Below, piece after piece: positions 30,483 through 39,354 of a DNA stretch of 64,000 bases. Below the pieces are notes generated by a model. The model searched no databases. It had not been told where the DNA came from and saw only the letters and a program-made list of their open reading frames with translations. The translations under genes were made by a program, and so were the position numbers. Location of the stretch: contig DASXZD010000089.1 in the NCBI GenBank assembly GCA_036502085.1, positions 1-64,000 on the forward strand, read 5' to 3'. Numbering within the stretch: the stretch's first letter is position 1; the number at the start of each line of letters is the position of its first letter. This DNA comes from PALSA-505 sp036502085 (GTDB taxonomy: Bacteria; Actinomycetota; Actinomycetes; Streptosporangiales; Streptosporangiaceae).

Positions 30483-31854
30483 CGAACGCGGACGCCGCGC
30501 CCAGGTAGCGGGCCGGGTCGAGGGCGGCGTCGAGTTCTGCCGGGTCGATGCCGGGGGCGGGGCTGCCGGGGGCGGGGCTGCCGGCCGCGGCGCCGGTGCC
30601 GGTGTCGAGCAGGACGTCGCGCAGCGGGCGGCCGGCGGCGGCGGCGCGGGCGCTCGCCTCGGCGACCAGGTCGTGCGCGGCCAGGCGGCCCAGCCGGGGG
30701 GCGAGCATGGCCGCGACCTGCTCGGCGAGGGGCAGGCCGCCGGCCGCGTCCAGGTTGGCCCGCATCCTGGCCGCGTCGATCTCCAGGCCGGCCAGCAGGT
30801 CCGCGCACCAGGCCGCGGCCGACCCGGTCAGCGTGAGCAGGGTGGTCAGCGGCTGCCATTCGGCGTGCCAGGCGCCGGCCGCCCGCTGGTGCTCCTGCTC
30901 GGCCGCGGCGATCAGCGTGGCGACCAGGCCGGGGACCTGCCGGGTGCAGCCCAGTACGGTGACCGCGGCGACCGGGTTCCGCTTGTGCGGCATGACCGAC
31001 GAGCCGCCGCGCCGCGGGCCGGAGGCGCCTTCGGGGTCGCCATTGGGGTCGCCTTCCGGGTCGCCCTCGCGGACCTCGCCGATCTCGGTCTGGGCGAGCA
31101 GGGTCACGTCGCGGGCGATCTTGCCCGGCGCGGCCGACGCGGCGGCCAGCGCGGCGGCCAGCGCGATGATCCGCAGCCTGCCGGTGTGCCACGGCAGCAC
31201 CGGCTCGGCCAGGCCGAGCTCGGCGGCCAGCAGCGCCGCGACCGCGGGGCCCGCCGGGCCGAGCGAGGCGAGGGTTCCGGCCGCGCCGCCGAACTGGACC
31301 GCCAGCCGCGGGCGCACCGCGGCCAGCGTACGGGACGCCTCGTCGAGCCCGGCCAGCCAGCCCGCCGCGACCAGGCCGAACGTCACGGGGATGGCCTGCT
31401 GCAGCAGCGTCCGGCCGATCATCGCCGTGGCCTCGTGCTCGGCCGCCAGCTCCGCGGCGCTGTCCGCCGCCTCCGACAGCCTGCCCGCGATCACGTCCGT
31501 CCCGGCGCGGGCCAGCAGCATCATCGCGGTGTCGATAATGTCCTGGCTGGTCGCGCCGTGATGAACGGCCGGGGCGGCGGACGGCGGCACGATCGCGGTC
31601 AGCTCGCGGACCAGGCCGGGCACCGGGTTGCCGGTCCGCGTGGCGAGCCTGCCCAGCTCGGCCGCGTCGAAGTTCGCCGCGCGGGCCGCCGCGGTGACCG
31701 CGGCCCCGGCGCCTGCGGCCGCGAGCCCGGCCCGCTCCAGCGACCGGGCCAGCGCGGCCTCGGTGTCCAGCATGGCCTGCAGCCACACGGCGTCGCCGGC
31801 GTCGACGCCGCCGCGCGCGAACAGCCCGGTGAACAGGCCAGCCGGCTCAGACAT
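30385..31854 (-). CDS. pcaB: 3-carboxy-cis,cis-muconate cycloisomerase
   Basis: 489 residues. VHHGATSQDIIDTAMMLLAR is the second conserved fumarase/aspartase-superfamily region and GGSSVMPHKRNPVAAV is the signature loop with the catalytic Ser. It converts 3-carboxymuconate to 4-carboxymuconolactone. Two repeat-driven insertions are present: GDPEGDPNGDPEG just before the signature and a GSPAPGSPAPG stretch near the C-terminus. The C-terminal tail is low in complexity and overlaps the opposite-strand membrane gene. pobA overlaps it by 8 bp upstream, so the two are coupled. Confidence 0.92.
   Translation of the reverse strand: MSEPAGLFTGLFARGGVDAGDAVWLQAMLDTEAALARSLERAGLAAAGAGAAVTAAARAANFDAAELGRLATRTGNPVPGLVRELTAIVPPSAAPAVHHGATSQDIIDTAMMLLARAGTDVIAGRLSEAADSAAELAAEHEATAMIGRTLLQQAIPVTFGLVAAGWLAGLDEASRTLAAVRPRLAVQFGGAAGTLASLGPAGPAVAALLAAELGLAEPVLPWHTGRLRIIALAAALAAASAAPGKIARDVTLLAQTEIGEVREGDPEGDPNGDPEGASGPRRGGSSVMPHKRNPVAAVTVLGCTRQVPGLVATLIAAAEQEHQRAAGAWHAEWQPLTTLLTLTGSAAAWCADLLAGLEIDAARMRANLDAAGGLPLAEQVAAMLAPRLGRLAAHDLVAEASARAAAAGRPLRDVLLDTGTGAAAGSPAPGSPAPGIDPAELDAALDPARYLGAASAFVSRTLAAHRQSRGQSPRPAPRSGPTPSRESAG
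30551..30580. repeat. 15-bp tandem duplication in pcaB
   Basis: CCGGGGGCGGGGCTG at 30551-30565 is repeated exactly at 30566-30580. It encodes a doubled GSPAP unit on the minus strand near the enzyme's C-terminus. A second in-frame expansion (12-bp period, encoding GDPE/GDPN/GDPE) lies near 31027-31068 next to the catalytic loop. Confidence 0.8.
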
Positions 31855-33022
31855 GCGCCAGCCCGACGTAGTTCTCGGCGAGCGAGGCGGACGCGGCTTC
31901 GGAGCTGCACACGTACTCCAGGTGGGACCGCTGCAGCCGCCGGTCGTACGGGTCCTGATCGTCGAAAGTGTGCAGCAGCGTGGTCATCCACCAGGAGAAA
32001 TGCTGGACCCGCCAGACCCGGCGCAGGCAGGTGCCAGAGTAGCTGTCGAGCAGCCCGGTGCCCTCGCCCGCGTACCAGGCGGCCAGTGCCTCGGTCAGCA
32101 CGCTGACGTCGTAGGCGGCCAGGTTCAGCCCCTTGGCCCCCGTGGGCGGGACGATGTGCGCCGCGTCCCCGGCCAGGTACAGCCGCCCGTACCGCATCGG
32201 CTCGGCGACGAAGCTGCGCATCGGGGCGAGGACCTTCTCCAGCACCGGGCCGGCCTGCAGGTGCCAGCCGGGCACCGTTTCCAGCCGGGCCCGCAGCTCG
32301 CCCCAGAACCGCTCGTCCGGCCACCGGCCGACGTCTTCGTCCGAGACCACCTGCAGGTAGAAGCGGCTCAGGCTCGGGCTGCGCATGCTGTGCAGCGCGA
32401 AGCCGCGGTCGCTGTAGGCGTAGATCAGCTCCGCGGCCGACGGCGGCACCTGCGCCAGCACGCCGAGCCAGCCGAACGGGTACTCCCGGTCGAACACGGT
32501 CAGCACGCCGTCCGGTATGGCCGGCCGGCACACGCCGTGGAAGCCGTCGCAGCCCGCGATGAAGTCGCAGCTCAGCCTGCGGCGCTCACCCTGGTGGGTG
32601 AAGCTGATCGTCGGCCGACCGGTCGCGATGTCCTCGGGTACGACGTCCGACACCTCGAACAGGAGCTGCCCGCCGGCCGCGAGCCTGGCCGCGATCAGGT
32701 CCTTGACCACCTCCTGCTGGCCGTACACGGTGATCGCGCGGCCCGGCACCAGCCGGTCGAAGGCGATGCGGTGCGCCGCCCCGCCGAACCTGAGCTCGAT
32801 GCCGTGGTGCACCAGGCCCTCGCGGACTAGCCGCTCGCCCAGGCCGGTGCCGATCAGCGTGTCCACCGTGCCCTGCTCGAGCACGCCCGCCCTGACCCGC
32901 TTTTCCACGTAGTCGCGGCTGCGCGCCTCCAGCACCACCGACTCGATGCCGCGCCGGTGCAGCAGGTGCGAGAGCAGCAGCCCGGCTGGCCCTGCCCCGA
33001 CGATCCCGACCTGGGTGCGCAC
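31847..33022 (-). CDS. pobA: 4-hydroxybenzoate 3-monooxygenase
   Basis: 391 residues. FAD-binding VGIVGAGPAGLLLSHLLHRR at the N-terminus, the substrate-region RDYVEKRVRAGVLEQGTVDT, FIAGCDGFHGVCRPAIP (the DG motif) and YLAGDAAHIVPPTGAKGLNL (the GD motif) are those of p-hydroxybenzoate hydroxylase. It makes protocatechuate, the substrate of PcaHG. It is the first gene of the pobA-pcaB unit and lies 145 bp from the divergent aminotransferase gene. No IclR-type PobR regulator is adjacent. Confidence 0.95.
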   Translation of the reverse strand: MRTQVGIVGAGPAGLLLSHLLHRRGIESVVLEARSRDYVEKRVRAGVLEQGTVDTLIGTGLGERLVREGLVHHGIELRFGGAAHRIAFDRLVPGRAITVYGQQEVVKDLIAARLAAGGQLLFEVSDVVPEDIATGRPTISFTHQGERRRLSCDFIAGCDGFHGVCRPAIPDGVLTVFDREYPFGWLGVLAQVPPSAAELIYAYSDRGFALHSMRSPSLSRFYLQVVSDEDVGRWPDERFWGELRARLETVPGWHLQAGPVLEKVLAPMRSFVAEPMRYGRLYLAGDAAHIVPPTGAKGLNLAAYDVSVLTEALAAWYAGEGTGLLDSYSGTCLRRVWRVQHFSWWMTTLLHTFDDQDPYDRRLQRSHLEYVCSSEAASASLAENYVGLAHV

Positions 33023-33167
33023 GACATCATGGTCTCACCGCTTGTTCTCACCGCGCACACCCGTCCGCATGACAGGCGGCGGCATGAATCCAGGGCCCCG
33101 AGGGCAGCGGCGGCAGCAGCCCGGCCAGGGCGCGCCCCACGCAGGCAGGTGGCTTATTGTCAGCGTT
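33023..33167. promoter_or_regulatory. Divergent promoter region of pobA and the aminotransferase gene
   Basis: 145 bp between two divergent starts. Sequence is GC-rich with the only AT-rich patch (GGCTTATTGTCAGCGTTATG) directly before the aminotransferase ATG. No clear dyad or -35/-10 pair can be named. Confidence 0.3.
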
Positions 33168-34526
33168 ATGACCGAACACACCGCAGTTGCCTCCGGTCCG
33201 GACCTGCCGCAGCGGCGCCGCCTGGTGACCGAGATCCCCGGGCCCGCCTCGCGCGCGCTGATCGAGCGGCGGCAGCGCAGCGTCGCCCGCGGGGTCAGCA
33301 GCGTGCTGCCGGTGTACGCCAGGGCGGCCGGCGGCGGCGTGCTGGTGGACGTGGACGGCAACTCGCTGATCGACTTCGGCTCCGGCATCGCGGTGACCAC
33401 CGTCGGCAACAGCACGCCGCTGGTCGCGGCGGCCATCGCCGGGCAGGCGGCCCAGTTCACCCACACCTGCTTCATGGTCACGCCGTACGAGGGCTACGTG
33501 GAGGTGTGCGAGGAACTGGCCCGGCGGACCCCCGGTGACCACGACAAGCGCTCCATCCTGCTGAACTCGGGCGCGGAGGCGGTAGAGAACGCGGTGAAGA
33601 TCGCCCGGCACGCCACCGGGCGGCAGGCCGTCGTCGCGTTCGACCACGCCTACCACGGGCGCACCAACCTCACGATGGCGCTGACCGCCAAGAACATGCC
33701 GTACAAGCACCGGTTCGGCCCGTTCGCCAGCGAGGTCTACCGGATGCCGATGGCCTACCCGCTGCGCTGGCCCGGCGGCCCGGCGCGCTGCGCGGCCGAG
33801 GCGCTCGACGTGATCACCAGCCTGATCCACGCCCAGGTCGGCGAGCAGAACGTGGCCGCGGTCATCATCGAGCCGATCCAGGGCGAGGGCGGGTTCATCG
33901 TGCCGCCGCCCGGCTTCCTGCCCGGCCTTGCGGGGTTCTGCCGCGAGCACGGCATCGTGCTGATCGCCGACGAGGTGCAGAGCGGGTTCTGCCGTACCGG
34001 CGACTGGTTCGCGTGCGAGCACGAGGGCGTGGTACCGGACCTGGTCACCACGGCCAAGGGAATCGCCGGCGGGCTGCCGCTGGCCGGGGTGACCGGGCGC
34101 ACCGAGCTGATGGAGGCCGTGCACCCCGGCGGGCTCGGCGGCACCTACGGCGGCAACCCGGTGGCCTGCGCGGCCGCGCTCGGCGCGATCGCCACCATGG
34201 CGACCCAGGATCTGCCCGGCCGGGCCCGCAGGATCGGCGAGATCATGCTGCCCCGGCTGACGGCGCTGGCCGAGAAGTACCCGGTGATCGCCGACGTGCG
34301 CGGGCGCGGCGCGATGCTCGCGGTCGAGCTGGCCGAGCCCGGCAGCCTCAAGCCGGACGCGGCCGCCACGGCCAGGGTGGCCGCCGCCTGTCACGCCGCC
34401 GGCCTCATCGTGCTCACCTGCGGGACGTTCGGGAACGTGCTGCGTTTCCTGCCGCCGCTGGTCATACCCGAGCACCTGCTGGACGAAGGGCTGACCGTGC
34501 TGGAAGAAGCCTTCGCGGCCCGGTGA
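33168..34526 (+). CDS. gabT: 4-aminobutyrate aminotransferase-like class III aminotransferase
   Basis: 452 residues from ATG 33168. PLP-binding Lys297 lies in LVTTAKGIAGGLPLAGVTGR. SILLNSGAEAVENAVKIARH, AFDHAYHGRTNLTMALTAK and IIEPIQGEGGFIVPPPGFLP are the class III blocks, and the overall length and GSGIAVTTVGNS start match GabT. It moves the amino group of GABA (or 5-aminovalerate or beta-alanine) to 2-oxoglutarate. Its stop overlaps the next start (TGATG), coupling it to a D-serine-deaminase-like gene. Confidence 0.87.
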   Translation: MTEHTAVASGPDLPQRRRLVTEIPGPASRALIERRQRSVARGVSSVLPVYARAAGGGVLVDVDGNSLIDFGSGIAVTTVGNSTPLVAAAIAGQAAQFTHTCFMVTPYEGYVEVCEELARRTPGDHDKRSILLNSGAEAVENAVKIARHATGRQAVVAFDHAYHGRTNLTMALTAKNMPYKHRFGPFASEVYRMPMAYPLRWPGGPARCAAEALDVITSLIHAQVGEQNVAAVIIEPIQGEGGFIVPPPGFLPGLAGFCREHGIVLIADEVQSGFCRTGDWFACEHEGVVPDLVTTAKGIAGGLPLAGVTGRTELMEAVHPGGLGGTYGGNPVACAAALGAIATMATQDLPGRARRIGEIMLPRLTALAEKYPVIADVRGRGAMLAVELAEPGSLKPDAAATARVAAACHAAGLIVLTCGTFGNVLRFLPPLVIPEHLLDEGLTVLEEAFAAR

Positions 34527-35872
34527 TGGCTGCCCGGCTGGAGGCCGCGGTCGCCGCGCTGCGGGAGCGGCCGGTCAGCGCGTGCGACAAGGGCTTCGGC
34601 TGCCTGGCGCCGGTGTCCGCGGCGGACCTGGCTGCGCGGCGTCCCCCGCTGCTCGGCGGGGCGTTCACGATGCCGGTGCTCGTGCTGCACGAGACCGCGC
34701 TGCGGCAGAACGTCGAGGCGATGGCCGCCTACTGCGCCGCGGCCGGCGTGTCGCTGGCGCCGCACGGCAAGACGCCGATGGCGCCGCAGCTAATGGCGCG
34801 CCAGCTGGCCGCGGGCGCCTGGGGCATTACCGCAGCCACGATCGGGCAGGTGCGGACGTACCGCTCGTTCGGCGTGCCGCGCATCCTGCTCGCCAATGAG
34901 CTGACCGACCGGGCCGGGATCGCCTGGCTGGCCGGCGAGCTGGCGGCCGACCCCGGCTTCGACTGCTACGTCTACGCGGACAGCCTGGACGGAGTGCGGC
35001 TGCTCGACTCGGCGTTCGAGGCCGCGCGGCCGGGCGGGCCTGGGCGGCGGCTGCCGGTCCTGGTCGAGCTGGGCTTTCCCGGCGGGCGCACCGGCTGCCG
35101 GACGGTCCGGCAGGCGGTCGCGGTCGCCGAGGCGGTCGCGGCGGCGGGCTCGCTGGAGCTGGCCGGCGCGGCCGGGTACGAAGGCGGCCTCGGTCACGAC
35201 TGCGAGCCGGCGTCGCTGGCGGCGGTCGCGGGCTTCTGCCGGGAGCTGCTCGGGCTGGGCGAGCTGATCGCCGCGCGGGCCGACGGCGCGCGGGCGGGCG
35301 GCGCAGGCAGCCCGGGCGGCGCGGGCGAGCTCATCCTCAGCGCGGGCGGCAGCGCCTACTTCGACGTGGTGACGGCGGAGCTGACCGCGGGCGGCCCCAG
35401 TTCCGGGCGGCGGGTCGTGCTGCGGAGCGGCGCCTACGTCGCGCATGATCATGGCCACTACGCGAACCTCGCGCCTGGCGGGACCGGCCGGGCCGGGCCC
35501 GCGCTGGTGCCCGCGCTGGAGCTGTGGGCTCAGGTGCTCTCCCGGTCCGAGCCCGGGCTCGCGCTGCTGTGCGCGGGACGGCGCGATGTCTCCTTTGACC
35601 AGGGCCTGCCGGTGCCGCTCCAGATCCGCCGCCAGGACGGCGAGCAGGTCGGGCACCGGGCCGAGGCGGCCGGAACGGTGGCGGGCATGCGGATCACCCG
35701 GCTGGACGACCAGCACGCCTACCTCAGCGTGCCGCCGGACGCCGCGCTGGCCCCCGGAGACCTCGTCGCGCTGGGCATCTCGCACCCGTGCACCACGTTC
35801 GACAAGTGGCGCGTGATCCCGGTGGTGGACGACGAATACCGCGTCGTAGACGCCGTGCACACGTTCTTCTGA
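34526..35872 (+). CDS. D-serine deaminase/D-threonine aldolase-like PLP enzyme
   Basis: 448 residues. The alanine-racemase-like barrel carries VSLAPHGKTPMAPQL with Schiff-base Lys82. The C-terminal domain ends GISHPCTTFDKWRVIPVVDD, with the His and Cys that bind zinc in eukaryotic-type D-serine dehydratases. It should deaminate a D-hydroxyamino acid or cleave a related compound. Gly/Ala-rich repeats near residues 252-270 lengthen a loop. It is coupled to the GABA-type aminotransferase by TGATG, so the two may act on related amino compounds. Confidence 0.83.
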   Translation: MAARLEAAVAALRERPVSACDKGFGCLAPVSAADLAARRPPLLGGAFTMPVLVLHETALRQNVEAMAAYCAAAGVSLAPHGKTPMAPQLMARQLAAGAWGITAATIGQVRTYRSFGVPRILLANELTDRAGIAWLAGELAADPGFDCYVYADSLDGVRLLDSAFEAARPGGPGRRLPVLVELGFPGGRTGCRTVRQAVAVAEAVAAAGSLELAGAAGYEGGLGHDCEPASLAAVAGFCRELLGLGELIAARADGARAGGAGSPGGAGELILSAGGSAYFDVVTAELTAGGPSSGRRVVLRSGAYVAHDHGHYANLAPGGTGRAGPALVPALELWAQVLSRSEPGLALLCAGRRDVSFDQGLPVPLQIRRQDGEQVGHRAEAAGTVAGMRITRLDDQHAYLSVPPDAALAPGDLVALGISHPCTTFDKWRVIPVVDDEYRVVDAVHTFF

Positions 35873-35887
35873 CCCGCAGCCGATCAA

Positions 35888-35914
35888 GGCCGTGCTGCAG
35901 CCATGACCACGGCC
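35888..35914. terminator. Hairpin between convergent genes
   Basis: GGCCGTG (35888-35894) pairs with CACGGCC (35908-35914) across a 13-nt loop in the 50-bp gap between the D-serine-deaminase-like gene and mmsA. It could terminate both transcripts. Weak support. Confidence 0.4.
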
Positions 35915-35922
35915 GGCCGGGC

Positions 35923-37416
35923 CTAGCTGCTCACCGGGAACCTGAGGCTGACCGTGCCAGGGCCCGGGTCGGGCCACCGGGACGTGACGGCCTTGGCCCG
36001 GGTGTAGAAGTGCACGCCCTCGGTGCCGTGCATGTGCAGGTCGCCGAAGAGCGAGGACTTCCAGCCGCCGAACGAGTAGTACGCCATCGGCACCGGGATC
36101 GGCACGTTGACGCCGACCATGCCGACCGTCACCTCGTTGACGAACCGCCGGGCCGTGCCGCCGCCGGCGGTGAAAACTGCCACGCCGTTTCCGTACGGGT
36201 TCGCGTTGACCAGCTCGAGCGCCGCCTCGTGCGAGGGCACCCGGACGACCGACAGCACCGGTCCGAAGATCTCGTCGGTGTAGCAGGACATCTGCGGGGT
36301 CACGTGGTCGAGCACCGAAGGGCCGAGCCAGAACCCGCCGGGCTCGCCGCTGACCGGGTGCTGCCGGCCGTCCACGGCCAGCGTCGCGCCATCGCGGACG
36401 CCGGAGTCGAGGTAGCCGGCCACCTTGTCGCGGTGCGGGCCGGTGACCAGCGGCCCCATCTCGGCGCCGTCGTCGCTGGCGGGGCCGACGCGCAGCCTGG
36501 CCACGCGTTCGGCGATCTTGCTGACGAGCTCGTCGGCCACCGGGTCGGCAGCTACCACGACGGAGATCGCCATGCAGCGCTCCCCGGCCGAGCCGAAGCC
36601 GGCCGAGACGGCGGCGTCGGCGGCGTTGTCCAGGTCGGCATCGGCGAGCACGACCATGTGGTTCTTCGCGCCGCCGAGCGCCTGCACCCGCTTGCCGGAC
36701 GCGGCCGCGGTCTCATACACGTGCCGGGCGATCGGGGTGGAGCCGACGAAGCTGACCGCGGCGATGCCCGGGTGGGTGAGCAGTGCGTCCACCGCGACCG
36801 CGTCGCCGTGCACGACGCTGAACACGCCGTCGGGCAGGCCGGCCTCGGCGAGCAGCTCGGCGATCAGCACCGAGGCCGACGGGTCCTTCTCTGACGGCTT
36901 GAGCACGAACGCGTTGCCGCAGGCGATCGCGATGGGGAACATCCACATCGGCACCATGGCCGGGAAGTTGAACGGGGTGATGCCCGCCACCACGCCGAGC
37001 GGCTGCCTGATCGAGTACGCGTCCACCCTGGTGGACACGTTCTCCGAGTACGAGCCCTTGAGCAGGTGCGGTATCCCGCAGGCGAACTCGACGACCTCCA
37101 GGCCGCGGCTCAGCTCACCGGCCGCGTCGCTGGTCACCTTGCCGTGCTCGGAACTGACCAGGGCGGCGATCTCGCCGGAATGCGCCCGGACCAGCTCCCT
37201 GAAGGCGAACATCACCTCGGCCCGCCGGGTCAGCGAGGCGCCCCGCCAGGCCGCCGCGGCCTCGGCCGCCGCGGTCACGGCCGTGTCCACCTCCGCGGCC
37301 GACGCGAAGTCCACCGCTCCGGTGACCTGCCCGGTCGCGGGATCATAGATGTCGCCGGTGCGGCCGCTGGTGCCCGGCGAAGACTTGCCGCCGATCCAGT
37401 GTGCGATGTGCTTCAT
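35923..37416 (-). CDS. mmsA: CoA-acylating methylmalonate-semialdehyde dehydrogenase
   Basis: 497 residues from ATG 37416 with CAGGAGGC upstream. Catalytic Cys281 lies in GSAGERCMAISVVV. The segment ALGGAKNHMVVLADADLDNA carries the Asn that replaces the general-base Glu of ordinary aldehyde dehydrogenases, a mark of the CoA-acylating MmsA group. GITPFNFPAMVPMWMFPIAI is also diagnostic. It turns methylmalonate or malonate semialdehyde into propionyl- or acetyl-CoA in valine, beta-alanine or inositol breakdown. Beta-alanine-type aminotransferases in the window could supply malonate semialdehyde. Confidence 0.92.
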   Translation of the reverse strand: MKHIAHWIGGKSSPGTSGRTGDIYDPATGQVTGAVDFASAAEVDTAVTAAAEAAAAWRGASLTRRAEVMFAFRELVRAHSGEIAALVSSEHGKVTSDAAGELSRGLEVVEFACGIPHLLKGSYSENVSTRVDAYSIRQPLGVVAGITPFNFPAMVPMWMFPIAIACGNAFVLKPSEKDPSASVLIAELLAEAGLPDGVFSVVHGDAVAVDALLTHPGIAAVSFVGSTPIARHVYETAAASGKRVQALGGAKNHMVVLADADLDNAADAAVSAGFGSAGERCMAISVVVAADPVADELVSKIAERVARLRVGPASDDGAEMGPLVTGPHRDKVAGYLDSGVRDGATLAVDGRQHPVSGEPGGFWLGPSVLDHVTPQMSCYTDEIFGPVLSVVRVPSHEAALELVNANPYGNGVAVFTAGGGTARRFVNEVTVGMVGVNVPIPVPMAYYSFGGWKSSLFGDLHMHGTEGVHFYTRAKAVTSRWPDPGPGTVSLRFPVSS

Positions 37417-37638
37417 CGTGACGCCTCCTGCGCTCTGGCGCTCACCGCGCGATGCCTGGCGAGTAGATCGGTCATGCTGCCTAGTCTGCCGCACGCGGGC
37501 AACTGAGCCAGGTGCCGATCCCCCGCACGCCTGGCGGAGCGCTGGAACGGAACGGCCTGGACGTTCCAGCCCACCCCGCTACGCCAGGGTTCGACTTTGA
37601 GCGACCTCGGGTCCGTGTCCTGACCACCCTGATGAGCC

Positions 37639-37677
37639 GCCCGGGCGCGGGCGCCCGCGCCCGGGCCCACTGGGCCC
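37639..37677 (-). terminator. 28-nt perfect palindrome downstream of the PBP gene
   Basis: Positions 37639-37652 pair exactly with 37653-37666 with no loop, and a nested GGGCCC/ACT/GGGCCC dyad (37663-37677) follows. It lies directly after the PBP stop codon on the minus strand and is the most stable hairpin potential in the window. Probable terminator. Confidence 0.6.
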
Positions 37678-37680
37678 GGC

Positions 37681-39354
37681 TCACAGCTTGCGCAGGAACG
37701 CTTTGGCGATCGGGCCCGCGCTGTCGGCGCCGAAGCCGCCGCCCTCGACCAGTACCGCGAACGCCACGTCGCCCTGGTAGCCGATGAACCAGCCGTGCGA
37801 GGGCGGGTGCGGACCCGAGCCGTACTCGGCCGTGCCGGTCTTGCCGTAGACCCCGGGCGGGAAGCCGACCCCGGCCGCGGTGCCGCTGGTGACCACCGCG
37901 CGCATCATCGGGCGCAGCGCGTCCAGGATCGCGGCCGACAGCGGGTGCGCCGGGTCAGGCTGCCGCGGCGCGGGGCTGATCACGAGCTGGGGCGACCGCC
38001 AGGTGCCGTCCTCGATCGCGGCGGCCTCCGACGCCTGGCTGAGCGGGTTGACCAGGTCGGCCCCCTGGCCGAAGGCGTCGGCGGCGAAATCGACCAGGGA
38101 CTTGGGTGCGGTGAAATGACCGAGGGTCGCCGGGATGCCCAGCGCGGGCTCGGCGTTGAAGCCGAAGGTGGCGGCCATCGCGCCGAGCGAGGCCGCATCC
38201 AGCCGCTGGGTGGCGAGCAGCGCGAACGTGGTGTTGCACGAGATCGCGAAGGCGTTCAGCAGGCTGGTGCTGCCGAGCTGCTCGTTGTTGTCGTTGTGGA
38301 ACGTCCGGCCGCCGATCGCCGCCGTGCTGGGGCACTGCACCGTGCTGGCCGGCGTCATCCCCTTGGCGGCGAGCGCGGACCCGGTGACCACCTTGAACGT
38401 TGAGCCGGGCGGGAAGATCCCCTCAAGGGCCCGGTCGAATCCGCCGGGCCGCTCTACCACGGCCAGCACCCGGCCGGTTGACGGCTGGATGGCCACCATG
38501 TCGACGGGCTTGGACGTCGACGCGGACGAGACGGCTTGCGACGCGGCCTGCTGGTCCCGCATGTCGATGCTGGTGTGCACCGGCGTCCCCGGCCCGGCGG
38601 CGAACCTGACGGCGGTGCCGTCCGCGCGGTCGCCAGGGCCCTCGACCGCGATGGTCAGCGACGGCTTCCCGGCCAGCTGCTTCTGGTAGGCCTGCTCGAT
38701 CCCGCCCAGCCCGATCAGGTCGCCGGCCTGGTACGGGGCGCCGAGCGCCTTGGCCTGCGCCGCGGTCGCCTTCACCAGCTCTCCGGTCAGCAGCGCCAGC
38801 GACCCTGACGCCGCGATCGCGGCCGGGGAACTCAGCACGGTACCGTCGGCGGCCAGTATCGCGGCCCGGGCGGGCCAGGCGGCGCTGAGCACGAACCGCT
38901 CCCCCGGGCCGAGCTTCGGGTAGATCGCGGCCGGGCTCCAGCTCACCCGCCACCGCCGGTCGCGCACGACCATCGGCAAGCGCCCCTGGTAGGTCCAGAC
39001 GTGCCCGCTGGCCAGCTCCGCGGTGGCGGTGAACCTGACCTGCGTTCCGCCGCCGCTGGTGGTCACCTGGCCGGGTGACAGGCGCAGCGAACGGAGGCCA
39101 AGCTGGGCCGAGGCCTGCTTGAGCGGCCTGGCCAGGCCGCCGGACGGGACGTTCACGCTGACCTGGTCCATGGCGCCGTACGCGCCGCGCTGCCAGGCGG
39201 ACAGGTAGCTGGCCGCGGTCTGACTGGGGCTGCCGTGCGTGCGCAGCAGCAGATAGCTGCCGCCGGCCGCGCCGAGGCCGAGCACCAGGACGGCCGCGAT
39301 CACGATGACCACGACAGTTCGCCGCCGCGGCCGGCGCGCACCGACCTGCTGCAT
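37681..39354 (-). CDS. Penicillin-binding transpeptidase with NTF2-like N-terminal domain
   Basis: 557 residues. One membrane anchor (VVVIVIAAVLVLGLGAAGGS, residues 14-33), an NTF2/MecA-N-like domain (about 45-145), a dimerisation region, then the transpeptidase. Active-site motifs are SxxK at Ser318 (PPGSTFKVVTG), SxN in AISCNTTFAL and KTG at Lys505 (YGKTGTAEYG). It cross-links peptidoglycan outside the membrane and should bind beta-lactams. The MecA-type N-domain is common in actinobacterial class B PBPs of the PbpA/low-affinity group. Transcribed alone. Confidence 0.92.
   Translation of the reverse strand: MQQVGARRPRRRTVVVIVIAAVLVLGLGAAGGSYLLLRTHGSPSQTAASYLSAWQRGAYGAMDQVSVNVPSGGLARPLKQASAQLGLRSLRLSPGQVTTSGGGTQVRFTATAELASGHVWTYQGRLPMVVRDRRWRVSWSPAAIYPKLGPGERFVLSAAWPARAAILAADGTVLSSPAAIAASGSLALLTGELVKATAAQAKALGAPYQAGDLIGLGGIEQAYQKQLAGKPSLTIAVEGPGDRADGTAVRFAAGPGTPVHTSIDMRDQQAASQAVSSASTSKPVDMVAIQPSTGRVLAVVERPGGFDRALEGIFPPGSTFKVVTGSALAAKGMTPASTVQCPSTAAIGGRTFHNDNNEQLGSTSLLNAFAISCNTTFALLATQRLDAASLGAMAATFGFNAEPALGIPATLGHFTAPKSLVDFAADAFGQGADLVNPLSQASEAAAIEDGTWRSPQLVISPAPRQPDPAHPLSAAILDALRPMMRAVVTSGTAAGVGFPPGVYGKTGTAEYGSGPHPPSHGWFIGYQGDVAFAVLVEGGGFGADSAGPIAKAFLRKL

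Noticed and set aside
37481..37684. Short Arg/Ala-rich frame between the PBP and mmsA genes
   Set aside because: It runs through the 28-nt palindrome, has low-complexity composition and no ribosome binding site.
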